DNA of 64,000 bases from CAZYTM01 sp964649725. GTDB taxonomy: Bacteria; Desulfobacterota; Desulfuromonadia; Geobacterales; Geobacteraceae. The translations under genes were made by a program, and so were the position numbers. Location of the stretch: the NCBI GenBank assembly GCA_964649725.1, contig CAZYTM010000003.1, positions 1 through 64,000 of the forward strand, written 5' to 3'. Shown piece by piece: positions 26,098 to 34,278 of the stretch; position 1 is the first letter of the stretch, and each line of letters opens with the position of its first letter. The notes below the pieces were generated by a model that saw nothing but the letters and a program-made list of their open reading frames with translations, was not told the DNA's origin and ran no database searches.

Positions 26098-26352
26098 CTA
26101 CTTCTGTCTAAATTCTAAAACCTGCCCCCTGTTGAGATCAGCTGCCTTTTGCTTAATTTCTCGATCCGCACTCCCCCGGTCTGGTTTAACGAGACTAAGA
26201 TTCCGCTCCAAATACTGCCATAATCTGTATTGGCCCTCTTCGGTAGTGTGATCTGCAGCCAGATGTCCATCTACAATCGCCCAGGAACTCCCCGCCGAAT
26301 CTGTTCTATGTTTTTTGTACTCAGCAAAATTTATGACTTTGTGATTTCCCAT
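26098..26352 (-). CDS. Small hypothetical protein
   Basis: An 84-residue hydrophilic protein that I do not recognise. It begins MGNHKVINFAEYKKHR and ends in a Lys/Arg/Gln-rich tail; no signal peptide or membrane segment is present. The coding call rests on GGAGG placed 5 nt before the ATG and a terminator hairpin just after the stop. It is isolated: 386 bp separate it from rsmI upstream. Confidence 0.65.
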   Translation of the reverse strand: MGNHKVINFAEYKKHRTDSAGSSWAIVDGHLAADHTTEEGQYRLWQYLERNLSLVKPDRGSADREIKQKAADLNRGQVLEFRQK

Positions 26353-26738
26353 GGCATCCTCCGCTTGACCAGTCTCAATATGCTGATTTTCGCCTCAGCA
26401 AATACCGTTACCCTGGCATGTTCAAGAGCTGTGCCTGCCATGAAAGATTTAATTATCGTTAAATAACAGCTAGTTACATCCTTATAAAGAATCAGATTAC
26501 TTGCAGCTACTGTTCAGCATCTGCACATGCTACCCTCTCGGTGCAATAAAACATTATATTATCAGCAAGTTCTATGCTGTTCAAAAGTTGCACTCCAAAT
26601 ACAGTTAATTCTGGTAATCTACCTGCGGAATATTATTCTTAACCAAGGGGGTGTTGAGGACAAATTTTCGGTTTCAATTTAAATGTGTTTGATGAAGGGA
26701 TCCCGCCAAATGAAGCTATCTTGCCATTATCTTCATAT
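26353..26738. other. Intergenic stretch between rsmI and the small ORF
   Basis: 386 bp with no supported gene. Short open frames here overlap rsmI or the small ORF and look like chance. It must contain the promoter of the small ORF; no convincing -35/-10 pair with normal spacing was found. Confidence 0.5.
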
Positions 26739-27683
26739 TTATTTACCCTGCAAGGCAATGGCTTTGGCATAGACCATGCGCTTCGATACACCGGTCTCCC
26801 TGAACACCTGTGCAACCACGTCCTTGACCGACATACCTGGCTGGGCAAGATAATGTCGAATCAGAGCGTCAACAGATAAGCTCTTCCGGGCCGGCTCATC
26901 TGCCGGGGCAACCATCAGCACCACTTCACCGCGAACCTGCTTCTCGGCAAGAAGTTCGATTACTGTAGAAATCTTGCCATGAATGAACTCCTCATAGAGT
27001 TTGGTCAACTCCCGGGCAACAACTATCTGTCTGTTGCCAAGATATTCCAACATATCTGCAAGTGTCGTCAGGAGTCGATTGGACGCCTCGTAAAAAATCA
27101 GCACTCGTCTTTCAATAGACAATTCAGCCAGCCGTTCTCTCCGTTTCCCCTGACGGTTAGGGAGAAAGCCGAGAAATGTGAAACTGTCAGTGGGTAGTCC
27201 TGCCGCCGAAAGGGCAGTAATAGCAGCGCAGGGGCCAGGCAGTGGGATAACCGTTATCCCGGCGGCAATAGCATCCCGTACCAGTTGATATCCTGGGTCA
27301 GAGATCCCGGGAGTACCGGCATCTGAGACTAGCGCCACCGAGAGCCCTTCCTGCAGTCGCTCTATAAGGTAATCACCTTTCAGGGCCTGATTATGGTCAT
27401 AATAGGAGGTTAATTGTTTGGAGATGCCGTAGTGGGTAAGAAGCTTCCTTGAATGGCGGGTATCCTCGGCAGCAATAAGGTCGACCTCTTTCAGGATACG
27501 CAGGGCACGCAAGGTGATGTCTTCCAGATTGCCAATGGGAGTAGCTACTATATATAGAGACCCGGGTATCGCAGATCGGGACTCTTGGATCGGGGGAGGT
27601 AAAGAGACGGTAGCAGAAGGGAAGGAACGGTGATTGGGTTTTTCTTTCCTCTTCCCATTCCCCTGGTCCCTGCTCCTCATCAT
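26739..27683 (-). CDS. rsmI: 16S rRNA 2'-O-ribose C1402 methyltransferase RsmI
   Basis: SAM-dependent methyltransferase of the tetrapyrrole-methylase fold that modifies C1402 in the ribosomal P site. Family motifs are clear: LYIVATPIGNLEDIT, AEDTRHSRKLL, VSDAGTPGISDPG and LPGPCAAITAL. The protein is 314 residues, with about 42 before the conserved LYIVATPIGN block, far more than usual. The extension is low-complexity (MMRSRDQGNGKRKEK...) and is encoded by the G-rich/C-rich repeat tract at the nadE junction. No ATG, GTG or TTG lies between the two N-terminal ATGs and the conserved block, so the extension should be translated. The start overlaps the nadE stop. Confidence 0.93.
   Translation of the reverse strand: MMRSRDQGNGKRKEKPNHRSFPSATVSLPPPIQESRSAIPGSLYIVATPIGNLEDITLRALRILKEVDLIAAEDTRHSRKLLTHYGISKQLTSYYDHNQALKGDYLIERLQEGLSVALVSDAGTPGISDPGYQLVRDAIAAGITVIPLPGPCAAITALSAAGLPTDSFTFLGFLPNRQGKRRERLAELSIERRVLIFYEASNRLLTTLADMLEYLGNRQIVVARELTKLYEEFIHGKISTVIELLAEKQVRGEVVLMVAPADEPARKSLSVDALIRHYLAQPGMSVKDVVAQVFRETGVSKRMVYAKAIALQGK
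27594..27681. repeat. Heptad-repeat scar at the nadE-rsmI junction (locus C)
   Basis: On the plus strand a G/A-rich half (about 27594-27640, with GGGAAGGAACGG) is followed by a C/T-rich half with 7-bp spacing: TCCTCTT, CCCATTC, CCCTGGT, CCCTGCT, CCTCATC (27647-27681). The right end shares TCCCTGCTCCTCA exactly with the right end of the repeat array at 58.39 kb. The orientation (G-rich left, C-rich right) is also the same, but no four-helix-bundle gene lies between the halves. The left half has no clear heptad register. The tract encodes the extra N-terminus of RsmI. Confidence 0.6.
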
Positions 27684-28501
27684 TTCCCCCAGTCTCTGGA
27701 ATAGCGGAAATCGCGATCTATGGTGCGGTTGGAAACTTTGGCAATGACCGGCAGACGGCGTTTGAAATGGGAGTTCTGTACCTTGGCATAGACCGCATCG
27801 ATAAACTCGGCAGCAAATCCCTTGGCTATAAGCTCCTGCCTGTTACAGCGCAGATCGACCATCTGGTAGAGAAGTTCATCAGCCTCACGGTAGGTAAACC
27901 CCAACTCCTGCTCATCGGTCTGACCGGCCCACAGATCAGCTGAAGGCTGCTTGGTGATTATCACCTGCGGCACACCCATCTCTTCCGCCAGCTGCCAGAC
28001 CTGACTCTTGTATATATCACCAATCGGGTTAAGGGCACTCGCCATGTCACCATAAAGAGTCCCATAACCTAGCAGCAGTTCTGTCTTGTTACTGGTGCCC
28101 AGCACCAGGGCGCTTCGTGCTGCCGACTGATCATAAAGGATAGTCATACGTTCCCGCGCCATCTTGTTGCCACGTCGCATGGCATCGGCATCGGTAAATC
28201 GTGCGAAGTAGGCTTCCACCATCGGAGTTATATCAATAACTTCGTAGGATATTCCGAGCTCTTCCGCCATAAGTATGGCATGGGCCTCACTCTCCGGGTT
28301 GCTGGTACGATACGGCATAATACAGGCATGCAGGTTGGCAGCACCAAGGGCCTCTGCCGCCAGATATGCCACCAGTGCCGAGTCTATTCCACCTGACAAC
28401 CCTAGCACAGCCCGAGAAAGTCCAACCTTCCCGACCTCCTCACGGATAAATCCGATGAGAATTTGCCGCAACAGCTTTGTGTTTACTTTGAGAGCAGACA
28501 T
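27680..28501 (-). CDS. nadE: NAD+ synthetase, ammonia-type domain
   Basis: ATP-pyrophosphatase that amidates nicotinic acid adenine dinucleotide. The 273-residue protein has the PP-loop SGGIDS (36-41) and the later family blocks GTSNKTELLLGYGT and the KxPSADLW lid. It lacks the fused N-terminal glutaminase domain of glutamine-dependent NadE. A separate nitrilase-type amidase is encoded two genes upstream in the same direction and may supply ammonia. Its TGA overlaps the rsmI start (ATGATGA). Confidence 0.96.
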   Translation of the reverse strand: MSALKVNTKLLRQILIGFIREEVGKVGLSRAVLGLSGGIDSALVAYLAAEALGAANLHACIMPYRTSNPESEAHAILMAEELGISYEVIDITPMVEAYFARFTDADAMRRGNKMARERMTILYDQSAARSALVLGTSNKTELLLGYGTLYGDMASALNPIGDIYKSQVWQLAEEMGVPQVIITKQPSADLWAGQTDEQELGFTYREADELLYQMVDLRCNRQELIAKGFAAEFIDAVYAKVQNSHFKRRLPVIAKVSNRTIDRDFRYSRDWGK

Positions 28502-28571
28502 TTATTGTAATGTCCTTTTCATATTTCTCTGACTGTTTTCAGCCAATCTAAAGGGATATTCCTATTCCTAA

Positions 28572-29192
28572 TCAATAGCGAATCGGCATGTATTTCCTCA
28601 TGGTGTCTCTGGTTATGGCAACAGACATCTCATAGACGATATCATCAAGAAGTTCCTTGGCTGAAGCCGCCTCTGTCTCATTATTCATGAAACCGCTCTG
28701 GCCAAGATTTTTTGCTTTGGCCTTTTTCAGTATCTCACCTGACCAGAGTATCTCCCCTGTCTCTATCTTGATGATCTTGGCCGTAAGATAAACCTCGCTG
28801 GCCAGAACAAATCTGTCGTTGCGCCGATCTTCATGATATGTATGGAGCGCCCCGGTCAGGATGCTGTCAGCTCCCAGGTGCTTAAGCCGTTGTTTAGTGG
28901 CGTCATCTATCACATCGCCGCCACCGACCTGGAAAGATATCTCCTTGAATACCTTCTGGATATCGGCCCGATCAACAAGCTTAAACTGAGTGGCATTCAA
29001 GAGGGAGACGGTAAATTTGTCTATGACTATATCCATCTCCAGGTTCTTTTTACTGGTCTGATTGAAAGGGAGGATCGCGAGCCTGGAAAAGCAGCCTATT
29101 TTACACTCAGGAGAATAATTGAGATTGTGAATGGTGGTCCCTGAGCATGCCGTAAGGAGGCATGCTATTGCCAGCAGCAGTATTTTCTTCAT
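28572..29192 (-). CDS. CsgG-like lipoprotein
   Basis: A 206-residue lipoprotein (signal with lipobox LTAC at about 13-16). The mature part resembles the CsgG/LpoB-like fold: RLAILPFNQTSKKNLEMDIVIDKFTVSLL, FKLVDRADIQKVFKEI, LGADSILTGALHTY, then VYLTAKIIKIETGEILWSG. Such proteins assemble at the outer membrane or act as accessory lipoproteins; no curli or LPS partner is encoded here. It lies between the nitrilase and nadE genes, 70 bp before nadE, so it is probably co-transcribed though functionally unrelated. Confidence 0.78.
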   Translation of the reverse strand: MKKILLLAIACLLTACSGTTIHNLNYSPECKIGCFSRLAILPFNQTSKKNLEMDIVIDKFTVSLLNATQFKLVDRADIQKVFKEISFQVGGGDVIDDATKQRLKHLGADSILTGALHTYHEDRRNDRFVLASEVYLTAKIIKIETGEILWSGEILKKAKAKNLGQSGFMNNETEAASAKELLDDIVYEMSVAITRDTMRKYMPIRY

Positions 29193-29270
29193 AGATCCCT
29201 CACCCCTGGTTGCTTTATAAAATTCAAAAGTCGCTGAATATTAGTATCTGGCAGAGTTCAATATTGATGA

Positions 29271-30122
29271 TTAACGGAGCCGTTCCCGGTTTATCCGTTT
29301 CAACTCCTGCAGCGTGACCGCCAGGCTCTCATCTCGCATCATTGGAGAAAAAATCCGCTCCCGTCGCAGCTCCCCTTCTTCAACCCTTGTCACGAGAAAA
29401 TCTTCGATAAACATTTCCGCTCTGGATAGTACATTTCCGGATGGCGCCACCACTTCAGATCCACCCCAGAAATTGACGCCATCTTCGTAGCCGACCCGAT
29501 TGCAGTAACAGACCCTGCTATTGAGGAACATTGCCGTAGTTGACGTCAGTTTCTGCCAGGAGCATGTCGACCCCAGTCGCTCATCGTCACTCATGCCACG
29601 ACCCGGACTACTGGAGAGACAGAGCAGGGTAGTCGCTCCATCCATGGCTAGAACGTAAGGAGCAGAGACATGCCACATATCTTCGCAGATCAGCAACCCC
29701 ATCCTCCCCAACTTGGTATCAAATGCCCGGAACTGTTCGCCACGTGCCAGATAGCGCTGTTCATCGAACATGCCGTATGTCGGGAGGTAGACCTTCCGAT
29801 GACGATGACGGATTTCTCCATCCTCAAGGTAGAGAGCTGTATTATAGAAGAGATAATCGGTCGACATCTCTACCATGCCAAAGGCTATCGATATGTGCCG
29901 GGAGAGGCTGCGTAGTCGCTGCACTGCCGGGGCATCCAGGGCAAGAGCCACTTCCGGCACCAGATCCTTGAGGAAATAGCCGGTCAAGACCAGTTCCGGG
30001 AAGATCACCACATCAGCCTTTGCCTTGATCCCTTGCTCAACCGCAGCCTCTATCATGACCAGATTGTCGACCAGACAACCCAGCTTTGGCTTTACTTGAG
30101 CAAGTGCGACCGTATAATCCAT
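29271..30122 (-). CDS. Nitrilase-superfamily amidohydrolase
   Basis: A 283-residue carbon-nitrogen hydrolase with the full catalytic triad: Glu43 (FPELVLTG), Lys110 (HRKVYLPTYGMFDE) and Cys146 (LLICEDMW). The pattern GMFDEQRY with LICEDMW resembles the glutaminase domain fused to NadE in glutamine-dependent NAD+ synthetases. With a glutaminase-less nadE two genes downstream, it could be the free amidase partner. Other nitrilase-branch activities remain possible. Confidence 0.88.
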   Translation of the reverse strand: MDYTVALAQVKPKLGCLVDNLVMIEAAVEQGIKAKADVVIFPELVLTGYFLKDLVPEVALALDAPAVQRLRSLSRHISIAFGMVEMSTDYLFYNTALYLEDGEIRHRHRKVYLPTYGMFDEQRYLARGEQFRAFDTKLGRMGLLICEDMWHVSAPYVLAMDGATTLLCLSSSPGRGMSDDERLGSTCSWQKLTSTTAMFLNSRVCYCNRVGYEDGVNFWGGSEVVAPSGNVLSRAEMFIEDFLVTRVEEGELRRERIFSPMMRDESLAVTLQELKRINRERLR

Positions 30123-30223
30123 ATAGAACTCCGCGCTTTAGTGTCTAAAGTATTAACATACCACACGGTGCATTGCAAACGCTATCGGCAGGTTTTTTGC
30201 CAGGCCGGAATTAGGGATATCCT

Positions 30224-30613
30224 CTAATATGCCAGTTCAAAAGCATCTCTTATATGATTAATTTCCGGGGTTTGATCTTCCCGCAGCAAGATTGCGACAA
30301 CATCGAAGCGGGCAATGGAGTTATGTTTATTATTTTTAGCCAGCCAGGTGAGGGCAGCTTTGGAGAGCTGGCGCTGTTTGAATCGAGTGACTGCCAGCTG
30401 TGGTGGTCCGAATAGCTCGTTGCGGCGGGTCTTTACCTCGACAAACACCAGCGTCTTGCCATCTTTGGCGACAATGTCGATCTCCCCAGACTTGCAGCGA
30501 TAATTCCTTTCTACAATGGCAAACTTCTCCCCCTTAAGGTAGGCAACGGCTTGCTCCTCACCACGTTCACCGAGCGTCTTGTTATCTATTTTCGGGCTCT
30601 CTGAACTGACCAT
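30224..30613 (-). CDS. YraN-family nuclease-like protein (UPF0102)
   Basis: A 129-residue protein with the Holliday-junction-resolvase-like fold of YraN. Characteristic segments are GERGEEQAVAYLKGEKFAIVERNYR, then GEIDIVAKDGKTLVFVEVKTRR, which holds the PD-(D/E)XK-type residues Glu, Asp, Glu and Lys. The cellular role is unknown. It follows rnhB by 7 bp, a conserved pairing in bacteria. Confidence 0.92.
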   Translation of the reverse strand: MVSSESPKIDNKTLGERGEEQAVAYLKGEKFAIVERNYRCKSGEIDIVAKDGKTLVFVEVKTRRNELFGPPQLAVTRFKQRQLSKAALTWLAKNNKHNSIARFDVVAILLREDQTPEINHIRDAFELAY

Positions 30614-30620
30614 TCACTCT

Positions 30621-31274
30621 TCACCGACTGACATGTTCCTTCACCCCGGCAAAACTCTTACGATGTATTTCACACGGCCCAAAACGTGCTATAGCAGCCA
30701 TATGCGCTGCAGAACCATACCCCTTGTTGCTAGCAAAGCCATAGCCAGGGAAACGCCGGTCAAATTCGACCATCTGCCGATCCCTGGTCACCTTGGCAAC
30801 AATCGATGCAGCTGCAATGGAGAGGCTGGCACTATCACCTTTTATTATGGTCTTTTGTGGAATAGCGAGCGGTACTTTTGAGATACCGTCAATCAGCAGA
30901 TAGTCAGGAGCAGGATTGAGATTGAGGATAGCCTGTTGCATGGCAGCAAGCGTTGCCTGGAGAATATTTATCCGGTCTATGAGCAGGTGGTCGCTGACAC
31001 CTATCCCGACTGCTACAGCACGAGCCATTATTATTTCATATTGTTTTTCACGTTGGGATTTCGTCAGTTTTTTTGAATCAGTCACACCTGGAAGGTCTTC
31101 ATCTTTAGACAGAATCACCGCGGCGGCGACTACCGGACCAGCCAAAGGGCCACGACCAGCCTCGTCCAGACCGGCTATCATGCAAAAGCCCTGCTTATTT
31201 GCCAGCCTCTCAAATGCCAGATTCGTATGGACTTCTGCCCCACAAAAAAGATCACCTTGACCTTTTTCCCACAT
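30621..31274 (-). CDS. rnhB: Ribonuclease HII
   Basis: Removes ribonucleotides and RNA-DNA hybrids. The 217-residue protein has the RNase HII start IAGLDEAGRGPLAGPVVAAAV, with catalytic Asp and Glu, then DYLLIDGI and the late DRQMVEFDRRFPGYGFASNKGY block. About 30 residues precede the first motif, slightly longer than usual, and include a Leu-Phe-Cys-Gly stretch; an internal ATG just before IAGLDEAG is an alternative start. It follows rplS after a terminator hairpin. Confidence 0.95.
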   Translation of the reverse strand: MWEKGQGDLFCGAEVHTNLAFERLANKQGFCMIAGLDEAGRGPLAGPVVAAAVILSKDEDLPGVTDSKKLTKSQREKQYEIIMARAVAVGIGVSDHLLIDRINILQATLAAMQQAILNLNPAPDYLLIDGISKVPLAIPQKTIIKGDSASLSIAAASIVAKVTRDRQMVEFDRRFPGYGFASNKGYGSAAHMAAIARFGPCEIHRKSFAGVKEHVSR

Positions 31275-31362
31275 CCCTATCTCCTCAAGCAGTGCGGTCA
31301 GAAAGGAACAGAGTGGACACCTTTAGCAGTTCTCTCTCTAGTCAACGAGTAGTCGTGACAGT

Positions 31363-31395
31363 GGAAAAAGAAGACCCCAGTCAACTTGGGGTCTT
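31363..31395 (-). terminator. Terminator or attenuator after rplS
   Basis: Minus strand: AAGACCCCA pairs with TGGGGTCTT around a 7-nt loop, followed by CTTTTTCC. It begins 7 bp past the rplS stop. It should end most transcripts of the ffh-rplS block and let a fraction read on into rnhB-yraN. Confidence 0.85.
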
Positions 31396-31401
31396 GGTTT
31401 G

Positions 31402-31755
31402 CTAGCTGGCAATATACTTCTTCTCTTTGATTCGGGCAGCCTTGCCCCGCAATTTACGCAGGTAATAGAGTTTGGCCCGGCGAACCTGACCGCGTGTTAC
31501 CACCTCAATAGCCTCGATCGATGGCGAGTGGATCGGGAAACAACGTTCAACACCAACACCGTTGGATATCTTGCGGACCGTAAATGACTCGCGAATCCCA
31601 CCATTCTGCCTGCTGATCACTACCCCTTGGAATGCCTGGATACGGCTTTTGTCACCCTCCACAATCTTCACCTGAACCTTGACGGTATCCCCAGGTTTGA
31701 ACGGGGTAATATTTTTCCTCATCTGTTCCAGTTCGAGCAAATCAATCTTGTTCAT
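31402..31755 (-). CDS. rplS: 50S ribosomal protein L19
   Basis: A 117-residue L19 with family segments FKPGDTVKVQVKIVEGDKSR, FQGVVISRQNGG, SFTVRKISNGVGVERCFP and KLYYLRKLRGKAARI. It sits at the 30S-50S interface. Last gene before the terminator in the rpsP-rimM-trmD-rplS series, with an extra SPOUT methyltransferase gene inserted between trmD and rplS. Confidence 0.98.
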   Translation of the reverse strand: MNKIDLLELEQMRKNITPFKPGDTVKVQVKIVEGDKSRIQAFQGVVISRQNGGIRESFTVRKISNGVGVERCFPIHSPSIEAIEVVTRGQVRRAKLYYLRKLRGKAARIKEKKYIAS

Positions 31756-31823
31756 TTCTTACTTCCTCCCTTGTCTATCAGGTACAGCGTTCTCGTGAAA
31801 TTTAAAACCTATTGCTGATATAT

Positions 31824-32405
31824 TTAACTATTTCTGCCAAGCACTCGATCCAGAATTATTGCCACTGCAGAACGGACCGACAGGTGATTATAGCCGGTAG
31901 CAGTTGTGATTGGCTCAAGGATCATATCTGCCTGTGCAAAGACCTCTTCGGTCAATCCCCAACCGGTACCAAAAAGCAGCAGATTATGGGCATCACTATT
32001 ACGGCACTGTTCCGCCATGGCAGCAAAACTTATGCTGGACGGGCGCTTCATAGCTCCAGTCGCCACAATCTTGACCGGTTTGGCAAAAGAAGCCTGCAAC
32101 TCTGCAATAGCAATGTCCAGCCCGGCAACAACCTTAATCAGTTGCAGCGCCTTCTGCCGTTTCGGATTGTACGTCGCCCCCCAGCCTGTTTGCCAGTGTT
32201 CGGTTATCCGTTCCGCCAGCAGTCGCTGTTCATCTACCGGTGTCACCACAAAGTAGCGGTGAACACCGTAAGTCCTGGCAATCCTGGCTATATCATGCAG
32301 GTCGAGATTGGTTACCGCCGTAGTAACCACTTCATGGTGCTTGTTGTAAACCGGATAGTGGAGCAGCGCCAGACTCAGATTGGTCTCCGGACAGATGCCG
32401 CTCAA
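31824..32405 (-). CDS. SPOUT-like RNA methyltransferase (PF09936 type)
   Basis: A 193-residue protein matching the family annotated as SAM-dependent RNA methyltransferase. It starts NLSLALLHYPVYNKHHEVVTT and has IARIARTYGVHRYFVVTP, LLLFGTGWGLTEEV and NHLSVRSAVAIILDRVLG. The GTGWGLxxEV and SVRSA segments fit the trefoil-knot SAM site. The RNA target is unknown. Its start overlaps the trmD stop by 4 bp, placing it in the ribosome-assembly operon. Confidence 0.87.
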   Translation of the reverse strand: MSGICPETNLSLALLHYPVYNKHHEVVTTAVTNLDLHDIARIARTYGVHRYFVVTPVDEQRLLAERITEHWQTGWGATYNPKRQKALQLIKVVAGLDIAIAELQASFAKPVKIVATGAMKRPSSISFAAMAEQCRNSDAHNLLLFGTGWGLTEEVFAQADMILEPITTATGYNHLSVRSAVAIILDRVLGRNS

Positions 32406-33139
32406 GATTCACCAGCCTTGTCCAAACTCTGCAGAAACCGCTGTTCCTCGTCAGTCAGCTTTACTGAACCAAGCAGGTCTGGACGGACTTCCCAGGTCCG
32501 GCGTAAAGCCTCCTGACGCCGCCATCTGGATATCTCCTGATGGTTTCCTGAAAGAAGCACCTCGGGGACCTTGAATCCATTGAATTCAGCGGGTCGGGTA
32601 TAGTGCGGATATTCAAGCAGACCTGCAGCAAAGGATTCATCCAGCGCTGACTCGTCACTCCCCAATACACCTGGTACCAGTCTGGAAACCGTGTCGATAA
32701 TGACCATGGCAGCCAATTCACCACCGGTCAGGACAAAATCTCCCAAAGAGATCTCTAAATCCACCTGCAGTTTGCTGACACGCTCATCCACACCTTCATA
32801 TCGGCCACAGACAATAATGAGTTCAGTCTCTCTGGCCAGTTGCTGTGCCGTCTCCTGGTTGAACGGCTTACCCCGGGGGGTGGTCATTATCACCCTGGCA
32901 GCTGAACGGTCAGCTCTGGCATGGGTAATGGCTGCGATCAGGGGTTCCACCTTCATCACCATGCCGGCGCCTCCGCCGTAAGGGGCATCATCCGTAGTAT
33001 GGTGGCGGTCAAGCGCATAATCCCTAAGATTATGCAGCCTGAATTCCAACAGCCTCTTCTCCGCTCCTCGTTTGAGAATACTTTCAGTAAGCGGCCCCTG
33101 GAACATGGCAGGGAAAAGCGTAATAACGTCAAATTTCAT
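32402..33139 (-). CDS. trmD: tRNA (guanine-N1-)-methyltransferase TrmD
   Basis: Methylates G37 of tRNAs. The 245-residue protein has the TrmD hallmarks MKFDVITLFPAMF, DDAPYGGGAGMVMK, the knot segment IIVCGRYEGVDERV and ISLGDFVLTGGE. Length is standard. It overlaps rimM upstream by 4 bp and the SPOUT gene downstream by 4 bp. Confidence 0.98.
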   Translation of the reverse strand: MKFDVITLFPAMFQGPLTESILKRGAEKRLLEFRLHNLRDYALDRHHTTDDAPYGGGAGMVMKVEPLIAAITHARADRSAARVIMTTPRGKPFNQETAQQLARETELIIVCGRYEGVDERVSKLQVDLEISLGDFVLTGGELAAMVIIDTVSRLVPGVLGSDESALDESFAAGLLEYPHYTRPAEFNGFKVPEVLLSGNHQEISRWRRQEALRRTWEVRPDLLGSVKLTDEEQRFLQSLDKAGES

Positions 33140-33660
33140 AGATCAAACAGCCCCTCAGGTGGGCTAATAGTCATTATCTGTTGCTCTAAATCGACTGTCA
33201 GCACTACATCTTCAAGGGCTGGGACAAGATATTCCTGCTCAGCAGCAGTCACGACATAAACATCGTTGCTGCCGGTGGCGATGATGTCGGAAATAGTGCC
33301 AAGCTTCTCACCCGCAACAGTAATTACCTGCAGACCAAGCAAGTCACACCAGTAATATTCGCCTGGGGAGAGTTCCGGAAGCTGCTCCCGGTAAATAATG
33401 ACCTCCCGCCCTACCAAGGGGAGAGCCTCGTTTATCGTATCAATACCTGCAAATGCAACCAGAAGCTTCTTGCCGTGTTGCGCCGTAGTCTTGATCGAGT
33501 ATGTCTCCAGCAGATCAGGCGGGTTCTTCAGCATTACGGTCCGAAGCGCCGCAAAATTATTCAGTTCACCTGAATAGCTGACTACTCGAACCTGGCCCCT
33601 GACCCCGTGAGTCGCAACAATCTTGCCGAGTACTACTGGATTCTTCCCGCCGGCTATCAC
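33136..33660 (-). CDS. rimM: 16S rRNA processing protein RimM
   Basis: 30S assembly factor that binds S19. The 174-residue protein has the N-terminal barrel (LGKIVATHGVRGQVRV) and the C-terminal PRC-barrel (EYYWCDLLGLQVIT..., NDVYVVTAAEQEYLVPAL). It overlaps khpA and trmD by 4 bp on each side, as usual for rpsP-ylqC-rimM-trmD. Confidence 0.96.
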   Translation of the reverse strand: MIAGGKNPVVLGKIVATHGVRGQVRVVSYSGELNNFAALRTVMLKNPPDLLETYSIKTTAQHGKKLLVAFAGIDTINEALPLVGREVIIYREQLPELSPGEYYWCDLLGLQVITVAGEKLGTISDIIATGSNDVYVVTAAEQEYLVPALEDVVLTVDLEQQIMTISPPEGLFDL

Positions 33661-33887
33661 TCAACTATCTTCAGCACAGCCTTCTTGTTATCTTTGGTGG
33701 ATACCGCATTAAGCAAAGTCCTAATTGCCTTTGCGGTACGTCCTTCCTTACCGATGATTCTACCCATGTCCTCTTTAGCCACTGTCAGCTTGATTACCGT
33801 CGTATCCTCTTCCATCTCTTCAGTTGCCCGAACTTGACTCGGGTCATCTACAAGAGCTTTAGCGATGGTTTCTACGAGCTGTTTCAT
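33657..33887 (-). CDS. khpA: KH-domain RNA-binding protein KhpA
   Basis: A 76-residue single type-II KH domain with the GxxG loop in GRIIGKEGRTAKAIRTLLNA. It begins MKQLVETIAKALVDDPS, a typical YlqC/KhpA start. In other bacteria it pairs with KhpB in RNA binding and envelope growth. Position between rpsP and rimM is conserved. Confidence 0.95.
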   Translation of the reverse strand: MKQLVETIAKALVDDPSQVRATEEMEEDTTVIKLTVAKEDMGRIIGKEGRTAKAIRTLLNAVSTKDNKKAVLKIVE

Positions 33888-33941
33888 GTCGGCATCCTCT
33901 GTACATGTAGAATATCCGGCGGACCGGTGGACTAACAGGAA

Positions 33942-34208
33942 TTACGCAGCTTTAGCTACGAACTTCGCCCAGATACCAACTTTCTTAAGGAGTTGTTTAA
34001 CCGTTTCCGTTGGCTGTGCTCCCTTGCCAAGCCATTCGAGGACTTTACTCTCCTCAAGCTTGATAGCGGCAGGATTCAGGTTGGGATCGTAGGTACCGAC
34101 ATTCTCGATAAAACGCCCGTCCCTCTTGGAGCGCCCGTCAGCGACGATAACCTGATAAAAAGGTTTCTTTTTCGCGCCTGCCCGGGCCAGTCTGATTTTT
34201 GTTGCCAT
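33942..34208 (-). CDS. rpsP: 30S ribosomal protein S16
   Basis: An 88-residue S16: MATKIRLARAGAKKKPFYQV, VADGRSKRDGRFIENVGTYDP, and a helical tail. The ATG at 34208 gives the conserved N-terminus; the longer frame from 34304 adds 32 unconserved residues. A GGGAGGCAAC site precedes the ATG. It follows ffh by 70 bp. Confidence 0.97.
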   Translation of the reverse strand: MATKIRLARAGAKKKPFYQVIVADGRSKRDGRFIENVGTYDPNLNPAAIKLEESKVLEWLGKGAQPTETVKQLLKKVGIWAKFVAKAA

Positions 34209-34278
34209 TGTTGCCTCCCGATAGTGGCGACTCCCAGCCGCCTGATAATTTCTATAGTTATGAATCGATACTATTAAT

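Noticed and set aside
26230..26466. Plus-strand 78-residue ORF over the small hypothetical gene
   Set aside because: It overlaps the minus-strand gene that has an RBS and a terminator; its composition and lack of an RBS mark it as a shadow.
26639..26848. Minus-strand ORF at the end of rsmI
   Set aside because: Out-of-frame shadow of rsmI with no family signal.
30598..30645. Possible heptad scar at the yraN-rnhB junction (CATTCAC TCTTCAC)
   Set aside because: Only two loose units, no inverted partner and no gene remnant; chance is likely.
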